Source of the DNA: Nemertoderma westbladi
Lineage: Eukaryota > Xenacoelomorpha > Nemertodermatida > Nemertodermatidae
Direction of reading: 5' to 3'
Length of the DNA: 46,436 bases
Assembly (NCBI GenBank): GCA_032718475.1
Contig: JAUCBJ010007079.1
Location: 1-46,436, forward strand
Position numbers and translations under genes: made by a program
The notes under the pieces: model-generated
Told to the model about the DNA's origin: nothing
Seen by the model: only the letters and a program-made list of their open reading frames with translations
Databases searched by the model: none
In this document: piece after piece, positions 20,652-31,277 of the stretch
Layout of the letters: every line of letters starts with the position of its first letter
Numbering within the stretch: the stretch's first letter is position 1

Positions 20652-21060
20652 TGTCCCTCAGTTAGGTTCACCGTGGTAAAACATGATAGGAAAAGGGCAG
20701 ATATAGCGATAATTCTGACTTTATTACAGATAACCAACAATTATATTAATATAAACAATGTAATCTGAAATAACTAATGGATGTAAGAAGTAGAAGTAGA
20801 TTGAATAAGAATAGATAACTAATGAACGAAATCGCACCTTTTATAGCAAATTTGTGCTGCAATCAATCGAGATAAATCTAGATTGTTCTATGAGTTCTAC
20901 TAGGTTTTTAAAGATAATCATTGGTCCAGCGAACACGTATCTTGCACGACATAGGTTACTATCTAATAACTGCAATCCTTCTATCCTGTTAATCTACCTT
21001 GAGCAAATGCAATTTAATTCGTAGCGGTTAATTTAAATGAGTTGAAACTCAGCACAAAAA
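20652..21060. other. Unassigned AT-rich stretch
   Basis: This continues the sequence interrupted by element 2. No ORF or recognisable repeat. It may include the body of a SINE whose tRNA-like head is at 21069-21142. Confidence 0.35.
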
Positions 21061-21068
21061 ATAATTCA

Positions 21069-21142
21069 CACTTACTAGGATTCGAACTCGATACCTACTA
21101 CACGAATTTCCAACGCTTAACCGACTGAGCTACTGAACCACT
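21069..21142 (-). repeat. tRNA-like sequence, probably SINE head or decayed tRNA
   Basis: The minus strand carries a box A (TAGCTCAGTCGG, 21121-21132) and a box B (GAGTTCGAATCC, 21078-21089) at tRNA-like spacing. The acceptor arm does not pair, the T stem has mismatches and the D arm looks shortened by a base. A functional tRNA is unlikely; a tRNA-derived SINE or pseudo-tRNA fits better. Confidence 0.6.
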
Positions 21143-21261
21143 TGAACAACGTTATACAAATAGATATGGTAAATGCAAATGAGGACTTAATGTAATCTTT
21201 ATAGCAAAGTTAATTCGAACAAAATAAAATTTTGAAAATCCACGGCATTTATAGAATATAA

Positions 21262-22330
21262 TTCTATACAGATATTGGCATCTCGATTGATAGTTCATGG
21301 CAGAAATACATCAAAAAATGGTGTTGTTTCTATAGTTGCCATGGATACTGGGAAAGTTTTAGACTTTCACTGCCTAACTAAACATTGCCACGGTAGTTCA
21401 ATCAGGAAAGAAAGTGTTGAAGCCCATAAAAATGTCTGTGTGAAAAATCATAGTGGGTCTAGTGGTGCAATGGAGGGGAGGGTGTTGTGCTAGAATACTA
21501 TTTCAAAGAGGCAAGTCTAAACTAGGAATGCGATATACCAAATATTTAAGTGATGGTGATACTAACTCTTTCTCTGAGGTTGCCCAGAGTAGACCATATG
21601 GGGATAAAGTAACTATTTAAAAACTAGAACGCCATGTGCAAAAGAGGACTGGTTGACCCATGCGGAAATTGAAAGCTTCACTGAAGGGTGTGAAACTGTC
21701 AGATGGAAGAGTGATTTCTGGTAAAAACAGACTAACAGACTCGCGGATAGATAGGCTTCAAGGTTACTATGGAAATGCTATTCGGGCAAATGGTCACAGT
21801 GTCGATGCGATGTAAAAGGCAAGGTTACTATGGAAATGCTATTCGGGCAAATGGTCACAGTGTCGATGCGATGAAAAAGGCAATCTTGGCAACGTATTTC
21901 CACTATCTCTCCACTGACAAAAACCCATCCCATGGACTTTGCCCCAAAGATGCTGATAGTTGGTGCAAATATAACATTGCACAAATCACCCACCAAGCCT
22001 ATACTCATAAAATTAAATTCCAGAACCGATACTTTTGAAGCTGAAACCAATATATCGAGATCTCACTGAGAATAAATTCTTATCAAAGTGCCTTCATGGG
22101 AAAAGTCAAAATGTAAACGAGAGTTTAAATAATTCAATTTGGACTCGGTGCCCAAAGCGAGTGTTTATTGGTATACACACACTGCAACTCGGAACATTGG
22201 ATGCTGTATTGGTCTATAATAATTGAAATGAATTTCGAATACGTGTCCTAAAGCAGCTGGGGATAGAACCAGGCAAACATACTAACTATGGCCTACTCTC
22301 CTTGGACATGAGACGTGTCCGCACTGCTAA
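21262..22330 (+). pseudogene. Mutator-like transposase pseudogene
   Basis: Three frames together follow the animal Mutator-like transposase pattern. Seen in order: NGVVSIVAMDTGKVLDF, NHSGSSGAMEG, RYTKYLSDGDTNSF, RLTDSRIDRLQGYYGNAIR, ILATYFHYLSTDKNPSHGLC and IYRDLTENKFLSKCLHGK. It ends near LNNSIWTRCPKRVFIGIHT. The GDG-type and CLHG-type motifs are typical of this family. Stops, several frameshifts and a 61-bp internal tandem duplication make it non-functional. N- and C-terminal parts are missing, and no terminal repeats were found. Confidence 0.8.
21759..21880. repeat. 61-bp tandem duplication inside the Mutator-like pseudogene
   Basis: CAAGGTTACTATGGAAATGC begins at 21759 and again at 21820, and the whole 61-bp unit is repeated with one or two changes. 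Because 61 is not a multiple of three it shifts the frame. Confidence 0.9.
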
Positions 22331-22339
22331 CCTTTCTTC

Positions 22340-22830
22340 TTTCTTTTTTTTAACGGCATTAAAAATTGGAACGCTCTGCATAATGAAATTAAAAACCAAA
22401 ATAATCAACATTCTTTTAAATCTGCAGTTAAATCTCACCTCCGTGTGCAATGTAAAAATAGGTACAATAGTCCTTCAGTAAGTTATTAGTTTATAAATTA
22501 TTTACTATTTATACTGTAATTACGTTTTATATTAAATTGTTCTGTACATTACATCTTTATCGTTGAGTCAGACATTGTCACGCTCTCGGTAAAGTTGTAC
22601 ATGTACATAGTGTAATTACGTTTATATTGGTTTTAGGTTAGCGTAGTGTAATATTGTATTTGTAACTAAGTAACATAAAGGACCCCCTTGGAAATAAGCT
22701 GCAAAGCTTTAAGGGTAATCCTATATGTTATGTTGGACAATACCTTTATACCGGTACATTGTTTGGTGTATTTGTTATTGTTTTTACATAATGTATAAAT
22801 AAATCTATCTAACCGCGTTGATAGGGAAGC
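22340..22830 (+). mobile_element. 3' end of a non-LTR (CR1/L2/Jockey-like) retrotransposon
   Basis: At 22350-22490 one frame encodes WNALHNEIKNQNNQHSFKSA and SHLRVQCKNRY, the usual C-terminal end of reverse transcriptases in this group (W-N-x-L-P-like motif, then SFK-x-x-LK-x-HL). It is followed by about 330 bp of 3' UTR-like sequence with the word GACCCCCTTGGAAATAAG and an A/T-rich terminus near 22800 (TAAATAAATCTATCT). The copy is 5'-truncated, as is typical. Confidence 0.65.
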
Positions 22831-23238
22831 CAAGGCAAAGAACAGGTGAAATAGAAAAAGGAAAGAAGAAACTGATAATGAGTGCATTACAGGTCTATAC
22901 AAACTTGCAAATAATATGGAAACTAATTCTACACCTAATACAATAAATGAATAATTAATTAATTAATAATAATAAATTTGTTTTATTACTCTCATTAATA
23001 ATTAATCATATATTACTGGTACTACTAATTATAATACTTAATTACATCATGTTAATTTTGTAAATTTTTTTTCAAAACAATGTCAGGAGTGCACTTCACT
23101 CAAATGTTTATAACTTTTGAACGCTTGATTGCATTTAATTAGGACTTGATTTTTTGAATAGCTAATAAAATTTTGAACTAGAAAATTCAATAAAAAAAAT
23201 TTTGGTCAGAAAATTATTTTTTCTCGCCCTGCCTCCCT
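22831..23238. other. Unassigned AT-rich stretch
   Basis: No coding signal. Around 22950-23050 it is almost pure A/T. Between 23200 and 23238 the hAT pseudogene on the minus strand fades out. Confidence 0.4.
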
Positions 23239-24900
23239 TCACATGTGATGTAAAGAAAATCTTACCTTCTGTGCAATCTCCCTGTCTAACGTATTTAACC
23301 TCATGGTCTTCCCCAGCTCTGCAAGGGCCCTTAAGATTGCTTGTTTTTGTTCAACGAAACGAGTTATCATATGGTATAAACTTGACCACCAAATGGCAGA
23401 ATCAATAAAAATGGTTCTTAAAATCTCAATAAAAAGGAAGTTGGCATTCAATTTACTGAGCCTTACGCAACTCATTCATGGCTAAATTGGGAGTACGGAT
23501 AATTGCGACCCGGACAATTGCGACCCGGTCAATTGCGACCCATGTTTTTAAATAAAAATTATGTGTCACAATTGTCCGGGTCGCAATTGTCCGGGTCGCA
23601 ATTGTCAATGATACAATGATATTTATCAATGATATACATTACATCTTTTTATCTGGATCCGGAAAATTGCGACCCGGTCAATTGCAACCCAGACAATTGC
23701 GACCCGGTCAATTGCAACCCATAAATTTTTCCCAAAATCATGGGTCGCAATTGTCCAGGTCGCAATTGTCCTAATATCGCTAAATTGCTTCTGTGGAAGA
23801 AAGCTACGGTTTTCCATATCTTAGAAATTGTTAACTAAGTGAAGGTTGTAAATCAATTGCGTTGGTCACCACCAGATGTAGGCCATGGGGAAATCAACCA
23901 CAATTTCTCCAGCCGTTTAACCCCATCCCATTAACCATATTCAACGCATTATCATGCAAAATTAAGTTGAGTTTAGAACCTAGTCCCCAGTCGTCAACTG
24001 CTTCTTTTAAGGCCGCTGCAATGTGATCGCCAGAATGACAAGCGGGGGAAGGGAAGACATTCAATAACTGCACATTTTCTTTCCCAGGACTCGAAATAGT
24101 GACATGTAAAGATGATATACGAGTCCTTATGTTCTGAACTCCATATATCTGTCGTACCAGTAAACCAAGTAATGTTCTTCATCACGTCCATGACCTTTCG
24201 CCGCACTCTAGTGTATATATCCGGCAATATTACCGTGCGAATTAGAAAATCGCTGGAATCAGAAAACGTGGATTAATTGTATTAATGAAAACTTGGAAGG
24301 ATCGTTTATTAACTAGGTTGTATGGCAACATTCCATCCACCAACATTTCATCCACCAACATTTCCATTTGCAAATAGTTAAGATCTATCTGAAGTTTGTT
24401 ACCTTTTGAATTGTGTTCCTTTCATAACATCAGCTCCCTGAGACTCGTCTGTCTTAAAGGCGTAGACCTAAAATGAATGGCAGGGGTATCTACATTCTAC
24501 AGCTGGCGCTACCGGGTATTCGTTTTCTTTAGGGGCATCTGTAAAATTAACCCCAGTTGGGTGGATGGAGTAGGAGTACGGATATTAATGGTACTACCTG
24601 TACCGGTACTAATAGAACTCGTACTGGAACTGGAGAGACCATTACCAGTAGACCTACTCACGTTATTTTTATCAATAATATAGATAGAACTTTTCTTATT
24701 TTTATCAATTTCTTCCACTATCTTCGTTTCCTCTTCGTCTCGTTTTACTTGGTGGAATGGAGTTTTGTGTTTTGCTTTCAGATGGCCAAATAAATACCCT
24801 GTGCCGAAAGTACAGTATGTGGTTTATATTTGGTTCTCCTCGAAATGCGCGTGTTGCATTCGTTCTCTTGCGTTTCGCATCTGCCCTCTCGCATGCGAGT
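23239..24900 (-). pseudogene. hAT (ZBED-type) transposase pseudogene
   Basis: Read from 24900 downwards: a BED zinc-finger end (GYLFGHLKAKH), a Ser/Thr-rich linker, then LPYNLVNKRSFQVFINTINP and LPDIYTRVRRKV. These lead into the catalytic region TTDIWSSEHKDSY with WERKCAVIECLPFP, followed in shifted frames by GDHIAAALKEAV and LHDNALNMVNGM. Further down are FFHRSN and RFVEQKQAILRALAELGK, matching the hAT helical insert. Several stops and frameshifts break it, and a 289-bp foldback element splits it at 23490-23778. The C-terminal dimerisation motif was not found. Part of it is duplicated at 32884-33768. Confidence 0.8.
23481..23787. mobile_element. Foldback element with 9-bp target duplication (GCTAAATTG)
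   Basis: GCTAAATTG at 23481-23489 and 23779-23787 brackets a 289-bp insert. The insert is made of repeated ATTGCGACCCGG words and their reverse complements in two hairpin modules (about 23496-23607 and 23658-23771). The two ends are inverted: GGATAATTGCGACCCGGAC at the left matches GGACAATTGCGACCTGGAC read in from the right. A 9-bp duplication is typical of Mutator-like elements. Joining across one copy of the duplication gives back the hAT reading frame (FFHRSNL then A-MNELRK). Confidence 0.8.
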
Positions 24901-25930
24901 GATCGCATATTAATCGCACTGAATAACTTGTATTAGGAATAACTTTAACTTGTATATGTCAAACCACTTAAATTAGCCACTGGCACAGGAAATATACACT
25001 CCAGCATTACCCGCATGATATTGTATTTGATAAGATATACAGTAATTCAAGTAAATCTAACCTACCGTCATGGCTATACTATAGGCATACTATAGGTATG
25101 TCGTACACTCTTAAATGAACAAAAACATTCTCTTCACTCAGTAAATACAGTAACTGTATTATTAATGCACAGATATCTTAACAGATCAACATACTGTACA
25201 GTATAGCAGAGTTGCAGATCCCTATAACTCTTAAACTAAACATGGTTATCAGCGAATGGGAATTCAATAAATTTTAAATTAAAGCTGTGATAGCATTCTA
25301 TAAAGAATTATGATTTTCGTGGGAAAATCGGGTTCATGTAGGCCAATACAGTGTTACAGTTTACAGTAATTGTATTAGCTGGCTCAGCGTCTTTTCCACA
25401 ATGTACGCAGAAGATACCAGAAGATTTGGATTTTATATGTGTTTATTAGTAATTCGCATTTAGTACCAGTACTACTGTAGTAATTCAATACATGTAATTC
25501 GCACCCTGCACTACAATGCAAAGCTAAGCCAAATGGCCAAATGAAATAGAAGCACCAGTGAAAATTTTCATTCTTAAAATGCAAAATTAAAAAGAAACCT
25601 GAGCGAAATTTTTTCATTTTAACAATATAAAATGATAATGAAACTTTTTGAAATTTTTTGTGGCAAATTCTTGTTGATACTTCTCCACTTTGCACGAACT
25701 TTATCGCCGCCCACACTGCAGGTTCGGCGGTGTACTTGTCACTCTGCGTGGTGCAAAATCGTCATTACGCGGCTTTACACCACGTATTTCTCTTGTACAT
25801 GGAAGAATCTTCAGAGTTTCATGTAGCAATTCCAGCCTGGTATTAGCATTAGAAATTCTGGAATTACAAATTTTATTGTAAAATGTAATTGCTGCCAGTA
25901 CAAGTACCATTTTGATAATCAATTCGATCC
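24901..25930. other. Spacer within copy A
   Basis: No family recognised. The 110-codon minus ORF at 25384-25716 and overlapping short plus ORFs are kept in copy B, but that only reflects about 99% DNA identity. Contains short duplications such as ATACTATAGG at 25077-25096. Confidence 0.4.
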
Positions 25931-25939
25931 CTTTCTTTG

Positions 25940-27690
25940 TCTTACAGACTAGGCTATGCTATGCAGCTTTGGATGGAGTCGAGACGCAATCTACTCATAA
26001 GAGGAAACATGATTTATTGGAAACTGTTCAGAATGTGATTAGTATTAGTACAGGTAGCTGTCACAATGCTCCAAGTGCTGGTGGTGAGAATCTTATGATA
26101 ATCTTGTGATAGTGATGAGAGTTTGGACAGTAACACAGATTTTAGTTTTGGGGATAAGGATGAAGTTGAAGACCATAGTTTTGCAGATGAATGTCATTCT
26201 GCTTCTGGGAATGAATTGTGTTGCAAACTTTATGGTTGGCAGAGAAAGACTGGTATTTCCTATAGCTGCTTATCCAGTTTACTGAACATTTTAAACAAGT
26301 TTCATCCCAATTTACCATTGAGTTCTAAAACTCTGGTCGAGATACATAGAACTCAAGATTTTATTACTAAACAGACGACTGTTCCATGTGTTCCATGTGT
26401 TCCATGTGTTCCATGTGTTCCATGTGTTCCATGTGTTCCATGTGTTCCATGTGTTCCATGTGCAGGTGGTTTTATGGTGTTTCTTGGCTTTCCTGAATTG
26501 CCTCAAAATACGCAATTATGTCAAATATTGATGGCTTACCCATCTCTAAGTCATCTAATTTGTCACTATGGCCCATATTGGCCAGTCGTATTGGACTTGG
26601 CTACAAAGCTTTCAGTGTTGGAATTTGGGCAGGATATTGTAAACCAAATAATATGGTTGAATATTTACAACCTTTGTTAGATTGCCTGGCATAACATTAA
26701 AATAACCTTTGGCTAAAACCAAATTTACAATTAATGGTTGCTGATGCCCCAGCTTGAGCTATGCTTGGAGGAACCAAATTCGTCAGTGGTTATGCCTGCT
26801 GTACAGTTTGCAAAATTGTAGGAATATATAGTCACCAATTTCATAAGATAATTTTTCCTGGGAGGGAAGGCATGAGAACGATTATAGCACCATTTCAGAC
26901 GAAGAACATCAGTACTTGTATCACCATTGCATAAATATATCCCAATTTCTAGTGGTTTTGCATTTGACTATATGCATTGTCTTTGTCTCGGAGTTGTGAG
27001 ACTGTTGATTAAGTACTGGTATGGAACATCCACCCTTCGAGTCTCTCTACAATGCATTTTATCATCAACTGTCTTGAAAGCTAGATTAAATAGCTTTTAG
27101 TTGAGTTTGGATCAGCAATGCCTCATGTCGTTAACCGTCACCTTCGTGGATTTGATTCTCTTGAACATTTCAAGGCCATGGAATTTCGGAGATTTATAGC
27201 TTATGCAGCACCTCTAATGAAAGGGTTCCTACCAAATAAATACTTTGACCACTTTCAGATCAGCTAGCAATGCAGTCAAATTTCCCCTTGACTGATTATG
27301 CCAGTAACCTCATAAATTTCTTTAGCGGATCCATGAGTGAGTTATATACAGAACATGCGTTAACTTATAATAATATGCATATACTGACACATCGTGACGT
27401 TTTGGGTGTTTAGATTGATGGTCAGCATTTCGATTTGAATCATTTAAGAGCAAATTAAAACGGGATCTTTTTTCTCGAAATGCAAATTTAATTGTTCGAG
27501 AGGCACCATCCAAAGCTGAAGTACTTGTTGCTGGAGATGTTGAAGGACCTAATAAGTCCATTAAGCGTGGGGATTGTATAAAGTTTGATGAAATGTTTAT
27601 TGTTGTTCAAAGTTATACTGTGAACACACAAGTAATTACAGGTCGCAAGCTGAAATTTTTTGACTTATGCTTATACCATTCCTTGTTTGA
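25940..27690 (+). pseudogene. CACTA/EnSpm-like transposase remnant, copy A
   Basis: The longest open part is 26123-26680. Its first half carries KLYGWQRKTGISYSCLSSLL and a 9-copy Val-Pro-Cys run. After a frame change near 26520, the second frame gives NIDGLPISKSSNLSLWPIL and GYKAFSVGIWAGYCKPNNM, the signature of CACTA transposases including the first catalytic aspartate (IDGLP). Further down: FAFDYMHCLCLGVVRLLIKY, FDSLEHFKAMEFRRFIAYAA, and a stretch (ALTYNNMHILTH) of the C-terminal domain. Compared with copy B, about 13 bp are missing near 27395, which breaks the last frame. Many stops. Confidence 0.8.
26381..26461. repeat. 9-bp minisatellite GTTCCATGT, nine units
   Basis: Nine perfect units encode (Val-Pro-Cys) within the CACTA-like frame. 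Copy B has seven units, so copy number changed after the duplication. Confidence 0.95.
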
Positions 27691-28288
27691 GTGAATTGTA
27701 TGGTGAAGGGTACTACATTTCTGATGGTTTGACCTCTATTGGTAATCCATGTGTATTTCAGTGGTGTATTGCAATGCCTTCAAAATATGCTGGTTATAGT
27801 GATGCATATTATGTGACAAGGTTGTGTAACTGAATTGAAAACGGTATATTAATACCGTTAGTACTACAAACTATCAGACCATTACGGTACTAGGCCTTGT
27901 ATAAACTAAAGAACATTATTACTATTACATAACTGAAATTGGTTTTAAGTAATATTAGTTATTCTCTAAATGTTCTAAACAATTGATATGGATATTACAC
28001 ACGCAATTGTATATTGTCAGCATGACAAGCAATATGGTCGGTTGACTTAGAGAGAGAACTTAGGAATTTTCAATGGGATTTAATTTGCAAAGTTAAAACA
28101 TATGAAGTAAAATATGGTGGTGGTGAATATTATAGAGCTGAAATTATAATACATGGTAATATGATTGACAATAACTTCCTTTGCTAAGGATATGAAAGCT
28201 AATGGTTATTCATTTAAACAACTGACGACAGGAAATTCAAACCCAGGATATCCAGAGTAATCAATGACCTCATTTCCGGAGCTATCAT
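27691..28288 (+). other. Decayed coding stretch after the CACTA-like remnant, copy A
   Basis: Short traces such as GEGYYISDGLTSIGNPCVFQ and QWDLICKVKTYEVKYGGGEY suggest old coding sequence between the transposase and the next ORF. They are separated by stops and AT-rich text. Family not recognised. Confidence 0.35.
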
Positions 28289-28816
28289 TTGATTGGTCCA
28301 CCCTTGCAGTCATCATGTGAAGAGAACCTTCAATCCAGACGTGGTAAATCAACATTATCTTTACCTCTGCCATTTCCAAGACCAAATTCCATTGGCAAAG
28401 CAACTAACATCAATGAAGATATGCCCGATGGGGTGGGCATTGGTAGTGCTGCTGCTGGCAATAAAGACATACCCATGCTCGATGATGTTGGCATTGGTAG
28501 CGCAGCTACTGGCAATGAAGACACGTCTCGGTTAAGCTGTCTCGCTATGAGCCGAATCCCGAATAATCATTCATTATCATATCTTAGTGATAGGCAATTG
28601 CTAGAAGCTAATTTTCGATGGACCTGTGAACTTTGGCGCTCACTCAGAAGTATAAATACACAGTTTGGGATAATGAAGAAGAATACCGGTAAACATATTG
28701 ATAAATCTGTTACTGGTATCCATGAATCAGAAGAAGTTGAAATTACACCTGCATCCTCATTGGAGGAATTAAAGGATCTCTTAATGCCCGGTCTTTTGGA
28801 ACTATTAACCCTTTAA
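28289..28816 (+). pseudogene. Second ORF of the CACTA-like block, copy A
   Basis: A 175-codon open frame, identical as protein in copy B. The middle has two near repeats (GVGIGSAAAGNKDIPM and GIGSAATGNEDTS). The C-terminus (LWRSLRSINTQFGIMKKNTG, then PASSLEELKDLLMPGL) resembles the pattern of short proteins with a DUF4806-like end that often accompany such transposases in animals. That assignment is weak. The ATG is probably internal, since coding traces occur upstream. Confidence 0.45.
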
Positions 28817-28821
28817 CTCCC

Positions 28822-28925
28822 ACGGGACTCCTAAGGCCCAGATTTTAAATAGTCAGTATTATCCCCTAATTTTGTACTCCTAAGGCCCAGATTTTAACTA
28901 GCCAGTATTATCCCCTAATTTTGTA
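28822..28925. repeat. 50-bp tandem duplication, copy A
   Basis: ACTCCTAAGGCCCAGATTTT occurs twice, each followed by TATTATCCCCTAATTTTGTA, with a spacing of about 50 bp. The same pair is in copy B at about 38012-38111. Confidence 0.85.
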
Positions 28926-29192
28926 AAAAACATGTTATAAAGTCTATCATCATGTAGAAATGCATTCAATTTTACTAAAAAGTAGTGTATCTCGTAATGA
29001 AACACAAATTTAATGACAAAATAATTGCTTTTTATGTTGAACGATTGACAGGTAGTGACAATAACTTTCTTATCTATTAAAATCTATTAAAATCTATTAA
29101 ATTAATCTATTAAAATAACATATAAACACTGTTTACTGCCACAAATCATGGTATATTGGTTAAATCAATAATTTATGAATCAATGTAATAAG

Positions 29193-29872
29193 TCAGGGCG
29201 GTCCTATTGGAGTTGCTGATGCGAATATATATATTGGAGTTCCTGATGCACTTAAATCCACAATTCCGATATCTATATCTGGTTGTACTATTCCAACTTC
29301 CAGTAGGCCTACTACCAGTAACGGTATTCAAATTCCGACTACCGGTACTTCCACTTCCACTACCAGTACCGGTCAAATTCCAATTACTGGTAGTTCCACT
29401 ACCGGTACTATTCAAATTCCAACTACCGGAACTATTAAAATTCCAACTACCACCAGTACCAGTGCTAACGCTACTATTACCAGCATTATAGGAGGTGTTA
29501 AACCCACAGATTTCATCAAATGGACTAACAAAATTAAGTCAAACCCCCAAATGAATGTAAATTATCAAGTAAAGTTCTCCAATCACCGCTTCAAGTATTC
29601 GGGAAAACCACAAACCTTCCAGAACTCATAGACCTACTTACCAATGAGTCAATACGATATTCTGAACAAAAGGGCTGTACATTCACAATCACTGGTGAAG
29701 GAATGAAGGCGTTACTCGGTATTAATTATGTTACGTCAATCAACAAGTTACCATCCATTGTAGATTACTGGCCAACAAACATATTTGTAGGAAACCGCGG
29801 AAACAGAATATTATGACTCGTAGTTTCAAGATATTCTACAGAATCTTCATTTCGTGGATAATTCCAAAGGGG
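29193..29872 (+). pseudogene. piggyBac transposase N-terminal remnant, copy A (5'-truncated)
   Basis: Starts abruptly at the deletion junction (29193) inside a Thr/Ser/Pro-rich repeat region (IPTTGTSTSTTSTGQIPITG). After a frame change near 29600 it gives TNESIRYSEQKGCTFTITGE, GINYVTSINKLPSIVDYWPT and, after another break, ILQNLHFVDNSK. These are typical of the region just before the first catalytic aspartate of piggyBac (DDE_Tnp_1_7). The catalytic core and the rest are missing: it runs into foldback sequence at about 29872. Confidence 0.75.
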
Positions 29873-29880
29873 TGCTGGTC

Positions 29881-30000
29881 AGGTCACCTCGCCGCAAGTC
29901 ATCTTGCCGCAGATAATGCGCGGCGAGGTGTCTTGTGGTGAGGTGTCTCACTGTGAATGCCATTTCGCCGCAAATTATCGGACACCTCGCCGCAAGTCAA
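29881..30000. repeat. Foldback sequence with CACCTCGCCGC arms
   Basis: CACCTCGCCGC at 29885-29895 is matched by GCGGCGAGGTG at 29920-29930, a perfect 11-bp hairpin. More CCTCGCCGCAAGTCA words follow in both orientations up to about 30000. It resembles in design the ATTGCGACC foldback at 23490, with different sequence. No target duplication was recognised. The first 56 bp are also in copy B (40195-40250). Confidence 0.6.
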
Positions 30001-30344
30001 TATTAATCATTTATTTCTATATTTACAGGGAAACTAAGCCTAGTTATGGCATTGGGCATTATTATAAGAAGAAATAAAATAATAGGGTAATGTTAGTTGT
30101 TCTATTATAATTACTGTATTATTATAGATATACAGTGAGAGTATTTTAGTAACGTATTAGATAATAGTAAAACAGTCCTATTCGTATGTTTGTCAAAACT
30201 GTTGATCAGTTGTTTAAAACAAGGGGGTGCCTTCAATATGCGTACTGTACACGAGATTTGCAGATTAAAGTTTACATTTTTAGATTTGAATTCATAACTG
30301 TTGTACGGAGCCCCTAAAGGGACATGAGAAAAAAAAATATTTTT

Positions 30345-30692
30345 TTTCGCTAACTCGTGCGAACGACTTAGTATGTCGTGCGAACGACTTACTAAGTCGT
30401 GCGAACGACATACTAAGTCGTGCGAACGACTTAACTAACTCGTGCGAACGACATACTAAGTCGTGCAAACGACATACTAAGTCGTGCGCACGACTTACTA
30501 AGTCGTGCGAACGACTTACTAAGTCGTGCGAACGACATACTAAGTCGTGCGAATGACTTAACTAACTCGTGCGAACGACATACTAAGTCGGGCGAACAAC
30601 ATAGTAACTCGTGCGAACGACATAGTAAGTCGTTCGAACGACATACTAAGTCGTGCGAACGACTTAGTAACTCGTGCGAACGACTTACTAAC
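30345..30692. repeat. 21-bp minisatellite whose units are self-complementary hairpins
   Basis: About 16 units of TCGTGCGAACGACWTACTAAG, a few being 22-23 bp. Each junction reads AAGTCGT-GCGA-ACGACTT or a variant, so every unit can fold into a 6-7 bp stem with a GCGA loop. It begins just after an A-run/T-run (about 30329-30349) and a GGAGCCCCTAAAGGGACAT word (30307-30325) that may be an element end. Confidence 0.9.
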
Positions 30693-30791
30693 TGTACTTT
30701 GATTGGCTAAATAATACTGGCAATAAAAGCACAACCTTTTTAGCGGGTTTTTCAATTCAATCTACAGCATTGTTGTTAATGGCATTATTGG

Positions 30792-31277
30792 TTGAAAATA
30801 TTATTATCAATGGCTGAACGCGCTCTGTTAATATCGACGTACTTTAACTTAGGCCTAATATATGGACAGATTTCATCTGCTTTAAAACTAAATAATGAAG
30901 TTATCCTAAGCGTCCGACAAATTAAAAGAATATTGAGTGGACTGAATTTGGGCAGGAGAAATGTTTACACTAATACGGAAGAAGTCATTAATTTCATTTC
31001 CAATGAAATTAAAGGATCGGGACACCTGCATGGGTATCGCATGATGCACACCAAGTGCATATTAGCTGGTCTGCGAGTGCGAAAGGAAGATGTGCGTCAC
31101 ATTCTCCGCATGCTTGATCCTGAAGCATCGCAATGGCGCGCTACGAGACGTTTGCGTCGCCGCCAGTACTTTGCTAAGGGACCGAATTTTATCTGGCACC
31201 TAGACGGGTACGACAAATTGAAACCTTATGGATTATGCATTAGGGATGTCACGAATTTCCTTGTTAAATATTATTAG
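30792..31277 (+). pseudogene. rve-type (integrase-like) DNA transposase, N-terminal fragment
   Basis: A 161-codon frame. The N-terminus is helix-turn-helix-like (ISSALKLNNEVILSVRQIKR, RILSGLNLGRRN). A linker with GHLHGYRMMHTKCILAGLRV and HILRMLDPEASQWRATRRLR follows. The beginning of an integrase-like DDE core is clear: GPNFIWHLDGYDKLKPYGLC, where the Asp in HLDGYD is the expected first catalytic residue. The frame then leaves the family pattern and ends after 12 residues, so the second and third catalytic acids are missing. The superfamily (IS3EU- or Ginger-like) is uncertain. ATG codons at 30781 and 30811 could also be considered. Confidence 0.75.

Larger units (their letters stand above)
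24018..29936. repeat. Segmental duplication, copy A
   Basis: Matches 32884-40250 at about 99%, broken by one 330-bp insertion in copy B (34021-34350) and one 1.14-kb segment missing from copy A at 29193. It contains part of the hAT pseudogene, the CACTA-like remnant, an associated ORF and the piggyBac remnant. Copy A continues on both sides beyond the matching part. Confidence 0.9.

Noticed and set aside
21069-21142. Functional tRNA gene
   Set aside because: A and B boxes are good, but the acceptor ends do not pair, the T stem has mismatches and the D arm is short, so it is kept only as tRNA-like.
23490-23778. CRISPR or operator array because of repeated ATTGCGACC words
   Set aside because: Words occur in both orientations as hairpin modules inside an insertion with a 9-bp target duplication.
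25384-25716. 110-codon minus-strand ORF kept in both copies
   Set aside because: Its conservation only reflects the recent duplication; it has no family motif and its composition looks like random AT-rich DNA.
30345-30692. CRISPR-like array
   Set aside because: Units are contiguous with no unique spacers and the context is eukaryotic transposons; it is a minisatellite.
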